DNA of 64,000 nucleotides from JACMRI01 sp043778625 (GTDB lineage: Bacteria; Bacteroidota; Bacteroidia; UBA4408). The notes under the pieces are model-generated. The model was not told the origin of the DNA and searched no databases. It was given only the letters and a program-made list of their open reading frames with translations. The DNA lies in the NCBI GenBank assembly GCA_043778625.1, contig JAYWFU010000093.1:1-64000 (forward strand), in the 5' to 3' direction. This document shows positions 18,611 to 27,186 of the stretch, piece after piece; the first letter of the stretch is position 1, and the number at the start of each line of letters is the position of its first letter. The translations under genes were made by a program, and so were the position numbers.

Positions 18611-18929
18611 CGTAAGCAATGCCCCTATTATTTTTTCGGTAAAAGCAGGCGACATCAAACTGCGATTAAACACGCCACGTAATATATTTTATGCTGATGA
18701 TGTTGTTGCCCTTGAAATATTACCTGATTATGAAAAACTAATTGGAATAAAACGCCCTGATTTTGAGGACGGTAGTTTTGCTACACGAGGCAAGGTAATT
18801 ACTCCTTTAGCAGTGGCTATTGATACCAAAGACACCATCATTGGTGGAGCATACAAAGATACCATGACCATAAAAAACATGCTACCGTATCAAGTAAAAA
18901 TTTACATCACTTACGAAATTGACTTATGA
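18567..18929 (+). CDS. C-terminal part of the frameshifted beta-rich protein
   Basis: 120 residues. After a Ser/Asn-rich start, the sequence is beta-rich (APIIFSVKAGDIKLRLNT, TPLAVAIDTKDTIIGGAY) and ends PYQVKIYITYEIDL, clearly related to the end of the 122-residue protein encoded just upstream. It lacks the N-terminal strand pair, which is present in the overlapping preceding frame. It could also be translated alone from the ATG at 18567. The next gene overlaps its stop by 4 bases. Confidence 0.55.
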   Translation: MQQVSFSASNKSSTNVSNAPIIFSVKAGDIKLRLNTPRNIFYADDVVALEILPDYEKLIGIKRPDFEDGSFATRGKVITPLAVAIDTKDTIIGGAYKDTMTIKNMLPYQVKIYITYEIDL

Positions 18930-19246
18930 CACAAGAATTTGCATTACTACACATTCCCCACCGCATGGAAGAACTAGGGCATGGCACTAATTATTTTACA
19001 CCAAAGCACATTCATTTTTCATTGTATGCAGGCGAGGTAAGAACAATTGATGCCTACAATGAATATTTGTTTTTAACAGCCTGCGATACTGATGTAGCAG
19101 TGAGCTCAGAGTTTGGTAACTACGATACTAGCAATGATAAAATTAATCAGCAATTGTACGAACATCAAGGCAAAATAACACTTAGTAATAAATCAAGGAA
19201 TTTACGCCACGTTCAGTTTATACAAGTAATCCCCAAACATTTATAG
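18926..19246 (+). CDS. Hypothetical beta-rich protein of the putative virion block
   Basis: 106 residues starting MTQEFALLHIPHRMEELG. Its middle (HIHFSLYAGEVRTIDAYNEY, LFLTACDTDVAVSSEF) reads as alternating strands, and it ends in a basic VQFIQVIPKHL. It overlaps the upstream gene by four bases and is followed by the next gene after one base, indicating tight translational coupling. A small structural or spike protein would fit; no family is recognised. Confidence 0.6.
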   Translation: MTQEFALLHIPHRMEELGHGTNYFTPKHIHFSLYAGEVRTIDAYNEYLFLTACDTDVAVSSEFGNYDTSNDKINQQLYEHQGKITLSNKSRNLRHVQFIQVIPKHL

Positions 19247-19247
19247 T

Positions 19248-19724
19248 ATGCCATTTATTAATGAAAAATACAGCGAACAAAAAATTGATAATCTCCATCA
19301 GTTTTTGCAAAATAGCCAAGAACAAGGCGATGCCGAGGACTATGAAATACTTGTAGATGCGTTTAAAGTAGTAAAACGCACCAATGATTTAGCACGTTTT
19401 GAGAGCTACGTTAATTTTATACAACCTGATACCAAAACATTAACCATTATAGTGTACGATGGAGCTTCGCCACGCAATACCAAACATATTTTTGCCATTA
19501 AGGAAGACACAAACAATGGATTAAATGGCTTAGATGTAGATAGTCGTATTGAGGAAAAATTACGCATTGAAAAAGAGCGTTGGGAAAATGATTTGATAAA
19601 AAAAGAAAACGAACAATTAAAAATTGATTTAGTGCAAGCCGAAGCCTATATTGAGGAATTAGAGGAAAAGGTAGAACACACCAAAGACAAAAAATTTAGA
19701 ATGGGTTTGCCAGTTAAAAATTAA
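19248..19724 (+). CDS. Hypothetical protein with C-terminal coiled coil
   Basis: 158 residues. The first 95 form a mixed domain (EDYEILVDAFKVVKRTND, TLTIIVYDGASPRNT). Residues about 105-150 are a strong heptad coiled coil (KERWENDLIKKENEQLKI, AYIEELEEKVEHTKD), ending in a short basic tail. It closes the run of short, closely packed genes after the candidate capsid gene. A scaffold, fibre or internal virion protein is possible; nothing more specific can be supported. Confidence 0.6.
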   Translation: MPFINEKYSEQKIDNLHQFLQNSQEQGDAEDYEILVDAFKVVKRTNDLARFESYVNFIQPDTKTLTIIVYDGASPRNTKHIFAIKEDTNNGLNGLDVDSRIEEKLRIEKERWENDLIKKENEQLKIDLVQAEAYIEELEEKVEHTKDKKFRMGLPVKN

Positions 19725-19766
19725 TAGCCTACGTTTACAAAAATTAGTAATACCTATTCATTAACA

Positions 19767-20651
19767 ATGAAACACAACTACATATTCACACTATTACTTT
19801 TTATAGCAGTGTCAAAGCTCGCTAACGCCCAAACTGAAGAGCGACACGTACCCGTAATCAACGACCCTTTATCCCCTATAATAAACAGTACGCCAGTAAA
19901 CGGAACTTGGGATTTATCTAAAGTCAATTTTAACAACTACAGTCCTACCGAAACTGATTTTGATTTGCAACAAACTACAAGTCCAGCACAGCTATTAAGC
20001 CAATACCCTAACTTACAACTAGGCGACAGCCTAACAGGTAACATAACATTGCCACAAGATAGTAAGTACAACACTCAATTAACACAGGTAGGCACTTACT
20101 GCGCTAAATACGAGGCGGTGGGTAAATTAATAACCCCTACCGAAACCCTTACTAACGTTACCAAAATTAACATTGCAGAGCAATACACCATCATCAATAA
20201 GCAAGATTCATTTTGCTTGCAGTACAACAATACTTACAATCATTTTTTCGTATCAGGCGTATTGCAACCAATACTTACCTATTCCGAAAAATACCGCTCC
20301 TCGTGCAAAATCCCGCTTACTGAGTATTATAAAGCCATTACGCAACCCGCCAGCGAGGCATTACGCAACTCAACTACCATTAGTGCCTTAGTACAACAAC
20401 TAGGCTTAAAATGCTCGCCCAACCCAGCCACAGGTAGCACCACCATTAGCTACAATTTACCATTGGCGGGCAATGTTAAGTTAGAATTATACAACACCGC
20501 CAATAACACCACCACTCTTATTGATAGTGGCACTAAAGAAAAAGGTACTTACACTACCTCTGCATCGTTACACCAACTTGCACCAGGTACTTACTTAGTT
20601 AAGTTGCACTACCAAGGCATAACATTTACAAGCGCATTAATCGTTTACTAA
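19767..20651 (+). CDS. Exported protein with T9SS type A sorting domain
   Basis: 294 residues. A signal peptide (MKHNYIFTLLLFIAVSKLANA) is followed by a domain of about 180 residues that I cannot assign. The C-terminal sorting domain begins at about 213 (LKCSPNPATGSTTISYNL) and continues with VKLELYNTA, APGTYLVKLHY and a final ALIVY. It must use the host T9SS to reach the surface. It is only 42 bases after the coiled-coil gene on the same strand, so a phage-like operon appears to run into host-surface genes. Confidence 0.75.
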   Translation: MKHNYIFTLLLFIAVSKLANAQTEERHVPVINDPLSPIINSTPVNGTWDLSKVNFNNYSPTETDFDLQQTTSPAQLLSQYPNLQLGDSLTGNITLPQDSKYNTQLTQVGTYCAKYEAVGKLITPTETLTNVTKINIAEQYTIINKQDSFCLQYNNTYNHFFVSGVLQPILTYSEKYRSSCKIPLTEYYKAITQPASEALRNSTTISALVQQLGLKCSPNPATGSTTISYNLPLAGNVKLELYNTANNTTTLIDSGTKEKGTYTTSASLHQLAPGTYLVKLHYQGITFTSALIVY

Positions 20652-20672
20652 ACCTATTATTTTGTTTACCTC

Positions 20673-22841
20673 ATGAAGTTACTTATACTATTCTGTACAA
20701 CATTTATACTAACGCTTACACAGCTAGCCCAAGCGCAATGCCCTAACGGCAATGCCGAACAGGGTACATTAAACTTATGGGAAACAGGCACAGGTTTCTT
20801 TCCTACGGATATAAAAAACTTTACCTCCCCTTCTAATCGAATTAGAGTTATCCAAAATACAGGAACATGGAATGATGAAACAATAATAAATAACATTGAT
20901 AAATATGGTAGTTTCAAAGTTCCTAGCGAAGGTATTTATGCTTTCCGTTTGGGGGATAGCAACATAGTTACTCCTAAGAATGGGCTTTCTGAAATTATGT
21001 GGTATAAATTTAAAGTAACTCAAACTAATGCCTTATTTAAGTTTAGATTCGCAATGGTTTTGGAAGATGGTACTCACCCTCCAAGTCAGCAGCCTTTTTT
21101 AAGTATGTTTATGAATTTAACAGGCAATAATAATAAGCCACATTTACCTAAAGTAATTCCATTAAACTTAACGGACATAAAAGATAAAAAAATATTTAAT
21201 AAGACGGAAGAGTCTTTTGTAGCAGACCTATCCAACCCTTTTTTTAAAATTTCGCCGACACTTTCGCCAAGAAAAAAGCAAGTTATATATAAATCGTGGC
21301 AGTGTAAAGAAATTAACTTAACCGATTTTATAGGCGAAGATGTTTTAATTTGTTTTAGAATATCTAATTGTGAGCAGGGAGGTCATTTTGCTTTTGCTTA
21401 CATTGATGGTTTGTGTGATAACTGGCCTGCCACAGCTAGTTTTACTTTGTCGTCTAACCAATTTTGCAGCAATAATACTCCTATTTTCTTCAATGGTAGT
21501 TCGTCAAGTAACGAAGAGTTTTATCAAATTATAATTACGGAATCATATAATTCAACAGGAACACAACTTAATCAACAAAATGTAATATCAGAAACCTTTT
21601 TAGGTAAAGTATCTGAACAATTAGACCTAAAACAATGGTATATTAATCATGGTCGTCAATGGAAATGTAACACCTATTATCAAGTAAAATTAGTTACAGC
21701 TAACAGTTGTTCAATGGCTAATGAAAGTGTACAAATGATTAAATATACTTGCCCTTCAATTAACGCAGGTAGAGATACTATTTTATGCTGTAAAGATGCT
21801 CTTACTCCTCCTATAACAATAGGAACGTATCAAGGAGGGGTAACTCCTCCTAATACCTACGATTGGGTATCTAGTCCCTCAGGAACGTCTAGTACAAGTG
21901 CACAAACGGCTGTTCAGCCAACAGAATCTACAATATATACACTCACACTTACTGATTATTACGGTTGTCAATCTACAGATGATGTTAGTATTGAGTTTCA
22001 AGGTAAAATTAAACTACGTTTAGAATACGACTCTACTATTCATTTTGATTGTAGTAAACCACAAATACCTCCATTAAATTGCGACCCTAAAATTTACGCA
22101 ATACCTACTCCCCTAGACTGTAAAGGAAACGAACTAACGGGGTATTGGTTGGAAAAGCAAAAAAAAGAATTAACATACTTGTGGAACACAGGAGAAACTA
22201 GCGCATCAATATTTCCTAAAGGAGGTTACACTTATTATTCTGTTGAGGTACGTAATAAATGTAAAGTTGTACGTGACACCATCTGGAACATTCCGTATCC
22301 AAGTTATTTTAGTCAGCAAATTATTGATAATGTAAACCAACAAATGCCGTTCACTCCAATGATTGCGCCTAACTCATTTACCCCCAACGGAGATGGTGTT
22401 AATGATGAATTTGTAATCAAAGAGTATGTTCCGGGAGCTGCTAATCACGTTACAACTCCTGCGTATCATTCCTATCAATACGAACTTACTATTTATGATA
22501 GATGGGGAACTGTTGTACAAACAAAAAATAGTACAAAAATTAAAACAATTAGAGGTTGTGCTAACAATGGATTTCTCACTCAAGGAGAAATAAAATGGGA
22601 TGGAAAAGACAATAATGGTAAACTCGTACAAATAGGAGTATATGTTTATCAATTAAAACTATGGAATTGTGTAGCTCCTCAAGGAAAAAGCCCCTCTGTA
22701 TTAACAAATGGTCATTGTGGTAAATATGCTTGGAGATTTACATTATTTCCTTTCCCTCATATTGAACGTCAATGTGTTAAGTGGATTAGTACACCTAGTT
22801 ATATTTCAGGAAGTGCAGCAACAGTTACAGTAATATATTAA
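20673..22841 (+). CDS. Large exported protein with gliding-motility-type (CHU_C, T9SS type B) C-terminus
   Basis: 722 residues. The signal peptide ends TQLAQAQ. A galactose-binding-like N-terminal region with several Cys (ICFRISNCEQGGHFAFAYID) precedes PKD/Ig-like segments (NAGRDTILCCKDALTPP, SSTSAQTAVQPTESTIYTL). The C-terminal type B domain shows APNSFTPNGDGVNDEF, LTIYDRWGTVV, WDGKDNNGKLVQIGVYVYQL. Such proteins are secreted by T9SS and often act in adhesion or gliding. An unusual Cys-rich insert interrupts the CHU_C domain and extends its end past YVYQL. It lies 21 bases after the preceding T9SS gene. Confidence 0.8.
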   Translation: MKLLILFCTTFILTLTQLAQAQCPNGNAEQGTLNLWETGTGFFPTDIKNFTSPSNRIRVIQNTGTWNDETIINNIDKYGSFKVPSEGIYAFRLGDSNIVTPKNGLSEIMWYKFKVTQTNALFKFRFAMVLEDGTHPPSQQPFLSMFMNLTGNNNKPHLPKVIPLNLTDIKDKKIFNKTEESFVADLSNPFFKISPTLSPRKKQVIYKSWQCKEINLTDFIGEDVLICFRISNCEQGGHFAFAYIDGLCDNWPATASFTLSSNQFCSNNTPIFFNGSSSSNEEFYQIIITESYNSTGTQLNQQNVISETFLGKVSEQLDLKQWYINHGRQWKCNTYYQVKLVTANSCSMANESVQMIKYTCPSINAGRDTILCCKDALTPPITIGTYQGGVTPPNTYDWVSSPSGTSSTSAQTAVQPTESTIYTLTLTDYYGCQSTDDVSIEFQGKIKLRLEYDSTIHFDCSKPQIPPLNCDPKIYAIPTPLDCKGNELTGYWLEKQKKELTYLWNTGETSASIFPKGGYTYYSVEVRNKCKVVRDTIWNIPYPSYFSQQIIDNVNQQMPFTPMIAPNSFTPNGDGVNDEFVIKEYVPGAANHVTTPAYHSYQYELTIYDRWGTVVQTKNSTKIKTIRGCANNGFLTQGEIKWDGKDNNGKLVQIGVYVYQLKLWNCVAPQGKSPSVLTNGHCGKYAWRFTLFPFPHIERQCVKWISTPSYISGSAATVTVIY

Positions 22842-22846
22842 AAAAA

Positions 22847-23584
22847 ATGAAAATGAAAAACCACCTTACATTAGCATTAGTAACAATTAGTTTAACAGCT
22901 GGTTATGCACAAGAAAGTAAACCTCAAAAAGAAAAAATAATACTTATCGGATTATCTTATGCACCAACTTCACAAACAGTATTTTATAATAGTTATCTTA
23001 ATGGAAATTATCAAAATCAATCTTATAACAGTTACGCTTCTACCAAAGGCACATTTAAAGTAGGAATTCCATTACTTTATAAAATTCAAGAAAGATTAAG
23101 TATAGAAACGGGTGCTTACTATAGTAAGCGAGCATTAGAAACTATACCTACCGAAATCATTGACGATATTTTAGGTTTTATAGGGAATGAAAAAAATAAT
23201 TATAAGGCTACTTACATAGAAATTCCCATAGGGATTAATTATTTTTTTATCAATAAAAAAATATCTTTATTTGGGGCTTTAGGCGTTAATAATAATGTAT
23301 TGTTAAGTCAAAAAAACACATCTACTCAAGAGCTATATAGTGGTAACACTACTATTGTTGATGTCCCAGTTAATGGAAAATCAAACTCTTATGCAGCTTC
23401 AATATATGGTGGTTTTGGGTTAGATTTCAATATCAAAAAAATTAAAATACGTTTAGAACCCATCTATAATCGATTCATAACACCTTACAATATTAAAAGT
23501 TTTGGTGTAAATAACAATGTATATAAAACCAAGTCTTATTATGTAAATTATAACTTAAATCTCAGTGTATTTTATACCCTTTAA
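22847..23584 (+). CDS. Outer-membrane beta-barrel protein
   Basis: 245 residues. The signal peptide ends TAGYAQ. The mature part alternates aromatic and hydrophobic residues as in eight-stranded barrels (GIPLLYKIQERLSIETGAYY, YIEIPIGINYFFI, YNLNLSVFYTL), resembling the PorT/OMP_b-brl_2 class common in Bacteroidota. It starts 5 bases after the stop of the CHU_C-type protein, and such T9SS type B proteins are often encoded next to a PorP/SprF-like or small barrel partner that anchors them. That pairing is likely here. Confidence 0.7.
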   Translation: MKMKNHLTLALVTISLTAGYAQESKPQKEKIILIGLSYAPTSQTVFYNSYLNGNYQNQSYNSYASTKGTFKVGIPLLYKIQERLSIETGAYYSKRALETIPTEIIDDILGFIGNEKNNYKATYIEIPIGINYFFINKKISLFGALGVNNNVLLSQKNTSTQELYSGNTTIVDVPVNGKSNSYAASIYGGFGLDFNIKKIKIRLEPIYNRFITPYNIKSFGVNNNVYKTKSYYVNYNLNLSVFYTL

Positions 23585-23602
23585 TTAATATAAAACATAA
23601 CT

Positions 23603-23845
23603 ATGAAAAAAACATTAATCCTAACCGCTTTAATAGCACTAAGTTTCGCCTGCAAAAAAAAATGTTCGTGCGTAGTGGCTTGGCAGTACAACAAAGTATA
23701 TTACCCTAACGACTTAGTAATGTACCACGATACTTGCTGGGTAGCAGTAGCGCAAGGCGCAGTTAATCCAGGTAACCCTTGGATTACAAGCGGTAACGAC
23801 ATTTGGGTTGTTTGCGATGGTTGTTTCAAACCAGTTAAAAAATAA
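23603..23845 (+). CDS. Small Cys-rich lipoprotein with CBM5/12-like fold signature
   Basis: 80 residues. A lipoprotein signal ends in ALSFAC, with the lipidated Cys at about 17, followed by KKKCSC. The remainder (AWQYNKVYYPNDLVMYHDTC, PGNPWITSGNDIWVVC) shows the aromatic spacing of chitin-binding CBM5/12 modules: W, VY, D-x-V-x-Y, then W. Five further Cys may form disulfides. It would be anchored to the outer membrane and bind a glycan; binding specificity is not shown. It is in the same operon as the beta-barrel and T9SS proteins. Confidence 0.65.
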   Translation: MKKTLILTALIALSFACKKKCSCVVAWQYNKVYYPNDLVMYHDTCWVAVAQGAVNPGNPWITSGNDIWVVCDGCFKPVKK

Positions 23846-23863
23846 CCAACCAATCAATCTAAA

Positions 23864-24220
23864 ATGAAAACGACACATACCTATGCAATCCAATCAATGT
23901 GCGGTACTATTTCAACTAATGTACTCGTCCAAATAACCAAACAAAAAACAGGCTGGTTCACTTACAAAGCAGATGTACTCATCAAAGAATCCATTTATAA
24001 AAGTCCCTTTCTTTTTGTAGAGCCTCATTTTGAGCATCTAGCCAATTTTATTATTAAAGAGCAATTATTTAATATAAAACCAAACAACATAACGTGGATA
24101 CACCACAATCCTAATCACCAAAAAGAAAATCCTACAAGCATTAATAACCACCTGCAAATAATACCAGAGTATAACAACAATAAAATTACGAATGCCCAAT
24201 GGCAATCTATAATCAATTAA
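23864..24220 (+). CDS. Hypothetical protein, last gene of the island operon
   Basis: 118 residues with no signal peptide or membrane segment; likely cytoplasmic. The sequence (VQITKQKTGWFTYKADVLIK, WIHHNPNHQKENP) does not match a family that I know. It lies 18 bases after the lipoprotein gene, and the transcript ends just downstream at a hairpin with a T tract (24231-24262). Confidence 0.55.
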   Translation: MKTTHTYAIQSMCGTISTNVLVQITKQKTGWFTYKADVLIKESIYKSPFLFVEPHFEHLANFIIKEQLFNIKPNNITWIHHNPNHQKENPTSINNHLQIIPEYNNNKITNAQWQSIIN

Positions 24221-24230
24221 CTCCCCACAC

Positions 24231-24262
24231 AAAAGCTACTTTTACCCAAGTAGCTTTTTTTA
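24231..24262 (+). terminator. Rho-independent terminator closing the island operon
   Basis: AAAGCTACTT and AAGTAGCTTT pair around a TTACCC loop, followed by a run of T. It is the first good terminator after the repressor region, 12 kb upstream, which supports one long transcript. Confidence 0.8.
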
Positions 24263-24263
24263 T

Positions 24264-24294
24264 TTTGATTTCACAATATTTCTCCCTATATTTA
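24264..24294 (+). promoter_or_regulatory. Bacteroidota-type promoter
   Basis: TTTG at 24264-24267, a 19-base spacer, and TATATTTA at 24287-24294 closely match the TTTG-N19-TAnnTTTG consensus. It lies 42 bases before the next gene. Confidence 0.6.
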
Positions 24295-24336
24295 GTTTAG
24301 TAAGTTACTATTAACCAACCAAAACCCCTAGAAATC

Positions 24337-25119
24337 ATGGCATCAACATCCGAAACAGGACACGCTAAAAACGTAGCAAACCTCCTAAAGCTCAATCAAC
24401 TCATTGCCACCTTTGGCACAACGTACAACCCAAGTAACAACACTATTAAGCCCGCAAGCCTAACCGCACTTTACACCACAGCCACCGCCAAGCTCACCGC
24501 CACCAACACCGCATTCACCAACTGGAAAAACGCCACCAACGCCCGCGAACTAGCCTTTACACCACTCACCAAGCAAGCCACCCAAATACTCGGCACACTA
24601 CAAAGCCTTGGCATAGTACAACAAACCATTGATGACTTTGCCTTCCAAGTCAATAAATTTCGTAGTTCCACCACCAAAACACCCGCCACCGCACCCAACA
24701 CTACAGCACCCACCGCCAAAATAATAACCCCACTACCACCCATTGTAGTTACTGAGCCTATCCAAGCACACAACTCCACCTCACAACAAAGCTTCGACAA
24801 CAAACTCCAACACCTCGAAAAAATGATCCTCATCCTCCAATCCATACCCACCTACACCCCCAACGAAACCCCTTACAAAATAGCCACCCTCCAAACACAA
24901 CTCACCACACTAATAACCCTCAACAACACCGCCAACACTAGTTACGCCACCCTCAAATCAGCCCGCATCGACCGCAACACCATATTCTACAACACCCTCA
25001 CAGGCATGCTCTCCGTCGTTAAACTCACCAAAGCCTACATCCGTAGCATCTACGGCAGCACCAGCCCACAATACCACGCCATCACCGCCCTCAAATTCGT
25101 CAAAGTAATCCGTAAATAA
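24337..25119 (+). CDS. Conserved Bacteroidota protein of unknown function, two-halved helical
   Basis: 260 residues starting MASTSETGHAKNVANLLKL, a beginning I associate with a widespread unnamed Bacteroidota family. Two helical halves (about 1-110 and 145-258) are separated by a Thr/Pro/Ala-rich linker and seem related: NARELAFTPLTKQATQIL in the first, SARIDRNTIFYNTLTGML in the second. Codon third positions are strikingly rich in C compared with its neighbours, which suggests separate ancestry or strong expression. It has its own promoter and terminator. No function is known to me. Confidence 0.75.
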   Translation: MASTSETGHAKNVANLLKLNQLIATFGTTYNPSNNTIKPASLTALYTTATAKLTATNTAFTNWKNATNARELAFTPLTKQATQILGTLQSLGIVQQTIDDFAFQVNKFRSSTTKTPATAPNTTAPTAKIITPLPPIVVTEPIQAHNSTSQQSFDNKLQHLEKMILILQSIPTYTPNETPYKIATLQTQLTTLITLNNTANTSYATLKSARIDRNTIFYNTLTGMLSVVKLTKAYIRSIYGSTSPQYHAITALKFVKVIRK

Positions 25120-25182
25120 TACCAGTAGCTTTCACTATTTTAATCTACGCCTCGGTTCGTGTCCCCACAAACCGAAACAAAC

Positions 25183-25213
25183 AAAAATCCGCCCGCAAGG
25201 CGGATTTTTTTAT
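25183..25213 (+). terminator. Rho-independent terminator
   Basis: AAAATCCGCC and GGCGGATTTT pair around a short loop, followed by T7. A second small hairpin (TCGGTT...AACCGA) lies just upstream, 25152-25175. It ends the 260-residue gene's transcript. Confidence 0.85.
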
Positions 25214-25214
25214 T

Positions 25215-25322
25215 CCCACCAACATATATTCAAGCCACGCATTCCCCACTACGCATTCCCACCAACACATTCACGCCACGTATTCCCCTCCTTTGGAGGG
25301 GTGCCCGCAGGGCGGGGTGGGT
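25215..25322. repeat. Short direct repeats and a GC-rich double hairpin
   Basis: A unit of about 32 bp beginning CCCACCAAC and ending in CCACG-C/T-ATTCCCC occurs twice (about 25215-25247 and 25258-25288). It is followed by CCCCTCC-TTT-GGAGGGG and GCCC-GCA-GGGC hairpins ending in GGGGTGGGTT. The last motif is one I recall as a common extragenic repeat in Bacteroidota genomes. No gene is present. Confidence 0.6.
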
Positions 25323-25430
25323 TATATAGCACCATTGGGCTATTGCATAATAAGTAATAGTATAAAAAATAAGAATGAACAAAATTACACAAGCATCTTC
25401 CAACCACCAACCCAATACCCCCAACCCCAC

Positions 25431-25730
25431 TGCCAATATGTCCAACACCAAACCCTATTCTTGCAGCAACCAACCTAATAGTCGCAACAACCAACACAAT
25501 ACTCACACTACACAACCCAATAGTTGCTACTACCAACCTTATAGTTGAAACACCAAACACAATACTCGCACTACATTTCTCTAAACTGCAAGCAACCAAC
25601 CCTATTTTGCCCTAACAACTCAATATATTACCAACACCACTGCCAATACGTCCAACACCCAACCCAATAGTTGCTACTACCAACCTGATAGTTGCAACAC
25701 CACACATAATACTCGCACTACACACATCTC
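25431..25730. repeat. Three degenerate copies of a ~75-bp C/A-rich repeat
   Basis: Copies lie at about 25431-25507, 25508-25580 and 25640-25725. Each has the order CCAATAGTTGCTACTACCAACCT (or close variants), then ATAGTTGCAACACC and ACAATACTCGCACTACA. All frames here are poor in coding character; the minus strand gives hydrophobic V/I-rich readings caused by the repeat itself. The array ends close to the truncated gene that starts at 25777. Confidence 0.65.
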
Positions 25731-25776
25731 AACACCCACTCCCAACAACAAACAAAGGCGTATTAATTGCACATAG

Positions 25777-27153
25777 CAAATTTCAAAAGCAAAAACTATT
25801 AACTCTACAATTATTAAAGTAGGTAAAGGTGGCGAGAGTGCTTTTGGCGAGGATAGTATTTTAGAAACCGTAAAAGCGAACGTACTTAAAAAACCATTTA
25901 CAAAAGTAGAATTAGAAAATATCATTACTGAAAGCTTACAAGGCTATGATACAAAGGCATTGCAAACACAATCCATTAACGACTATTATGCCTTTGTAAA
26001 GCAACGATTAACTGAGGATTTAGCAGACGATGCCAAACATTATCAAGAACTGATAGCAAACATTCCTAACGAAAAGAAAATACAAAAGTTAGCAGGTTCG
26101 CCAACGTATGAATTTGCTATTCGTGAACGTGAAAAAGAATTGCGACAAGCGCAAATAAACGCACAAGTACAATTAGAAAAAGCAACAACTAATCGCAAAC
26201 AATACATTGATGGCTTATTAAAATTCTTTTATGTAGGGCGTAAAATTAATTACCCTATCATTAGCTACGATGCAGGACACGAAACAGTATTAGCAGTATT
26301 CTTAGGTTTTATGATTGATAAGCGTAAGAAAAATCCATACACGCCAAGTGCTATTAAATTACGCTTTGCTATTGCTAACAGTAACAAATACATTGCTATA
26401 CCTGCCAGTTATACTAAAGATGTCATGGCGATTAAAGGCGAGAGTGTTTCTATTAATGATAGTGGATATTCACTACAACCATTATTAAATGAATGGGAGG
26501 TAGCTATAAAAGCTGGTACAGTAGATAGAAAAGTACGCCACATTATTACAGGTAATTTATTGCAAGCGTTTAGCGATTACAAAGGCAAATTAGTAAGTTA
26601 TACAACGATAGACGGTGCTACAAAAAAAGGAATTTTAATGCCTGATAATTGGATGCCGAAAGAAGAAACAAACGGCAAAGTAAATGTACCTATTAGTAAA
26701 GCTCTAAAAGTGATTGCTTCGCTAACCATTGGTAACGCTATTTATACCAATAATGGTGTGAGTATCATTCGTCAAAATAATAATTACAAAATCATTGTTA
26801 CGGCATCTCGTCAAAAAGGTGGAGCGTTTTATTTAGATACTGATATTTTAAAATTAGTAGAAAACAATCGTTTTGAAAAATCGGCTGATAAAATGGTTGC
26901 TTTAATGCAACTCAACCAGATCAATACATTGGTAGAGATACTACAAAACAAACACGGTAGTAATGTGATGTTAAGTGCTTCACAATTTGACATCATTAAA
27001 AAAGATTTACCACAACATAATGTCCGTGAACGCAAGCCTTTACCCAAAGCCGAAATAATACACGAAGAGCTTACTAACGATTTTACAAATGAATTAGAAT
27101 TAGAAGCAATGGCACTTGAACTTGAATTAGAACTATTAGAATTTGGGTCATAG
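25777..27153 (+). pseudogene. 5'-truncated C-terminal part of a large mobile-element protein
   Basis: The frame is open from 25777, right after a stop, and is clearly coding (STIIKVGKGGESAFGEDS, TKVELENIITESLQGYD) before any usable start; the first near-start codon is TTG at 25960. About 458 residues remain, with a natural Glu/Leu-rich end. I associate this sequence with the C-terminal part of very large helicase/methylase-type proteins carried on Bacteroidota integrative elements, with moderate certainty. The lost N-terminal part is replaced by repeat DNA. The intact RecA-like gene follows 33 bases later, consistent with a residual element operon. Confidence 0.6.
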
Positions 27154-27186
27154 ACCCTTTTATAAAACAAATTAAAATTTAAACTG

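Noticed and set aside
25249..25599. Hydrophobic V/I-rich minus-strand frame in the repeat array
   Set aside because: The repeated reading is explained by the DNA repeat itself; there is no start context and no conserved domain.
25431..25730. Possible CRISPR array
   Set aside because: The repeats are about 75 bp, degenerate and without regular unique spacers; no cas gene is near.
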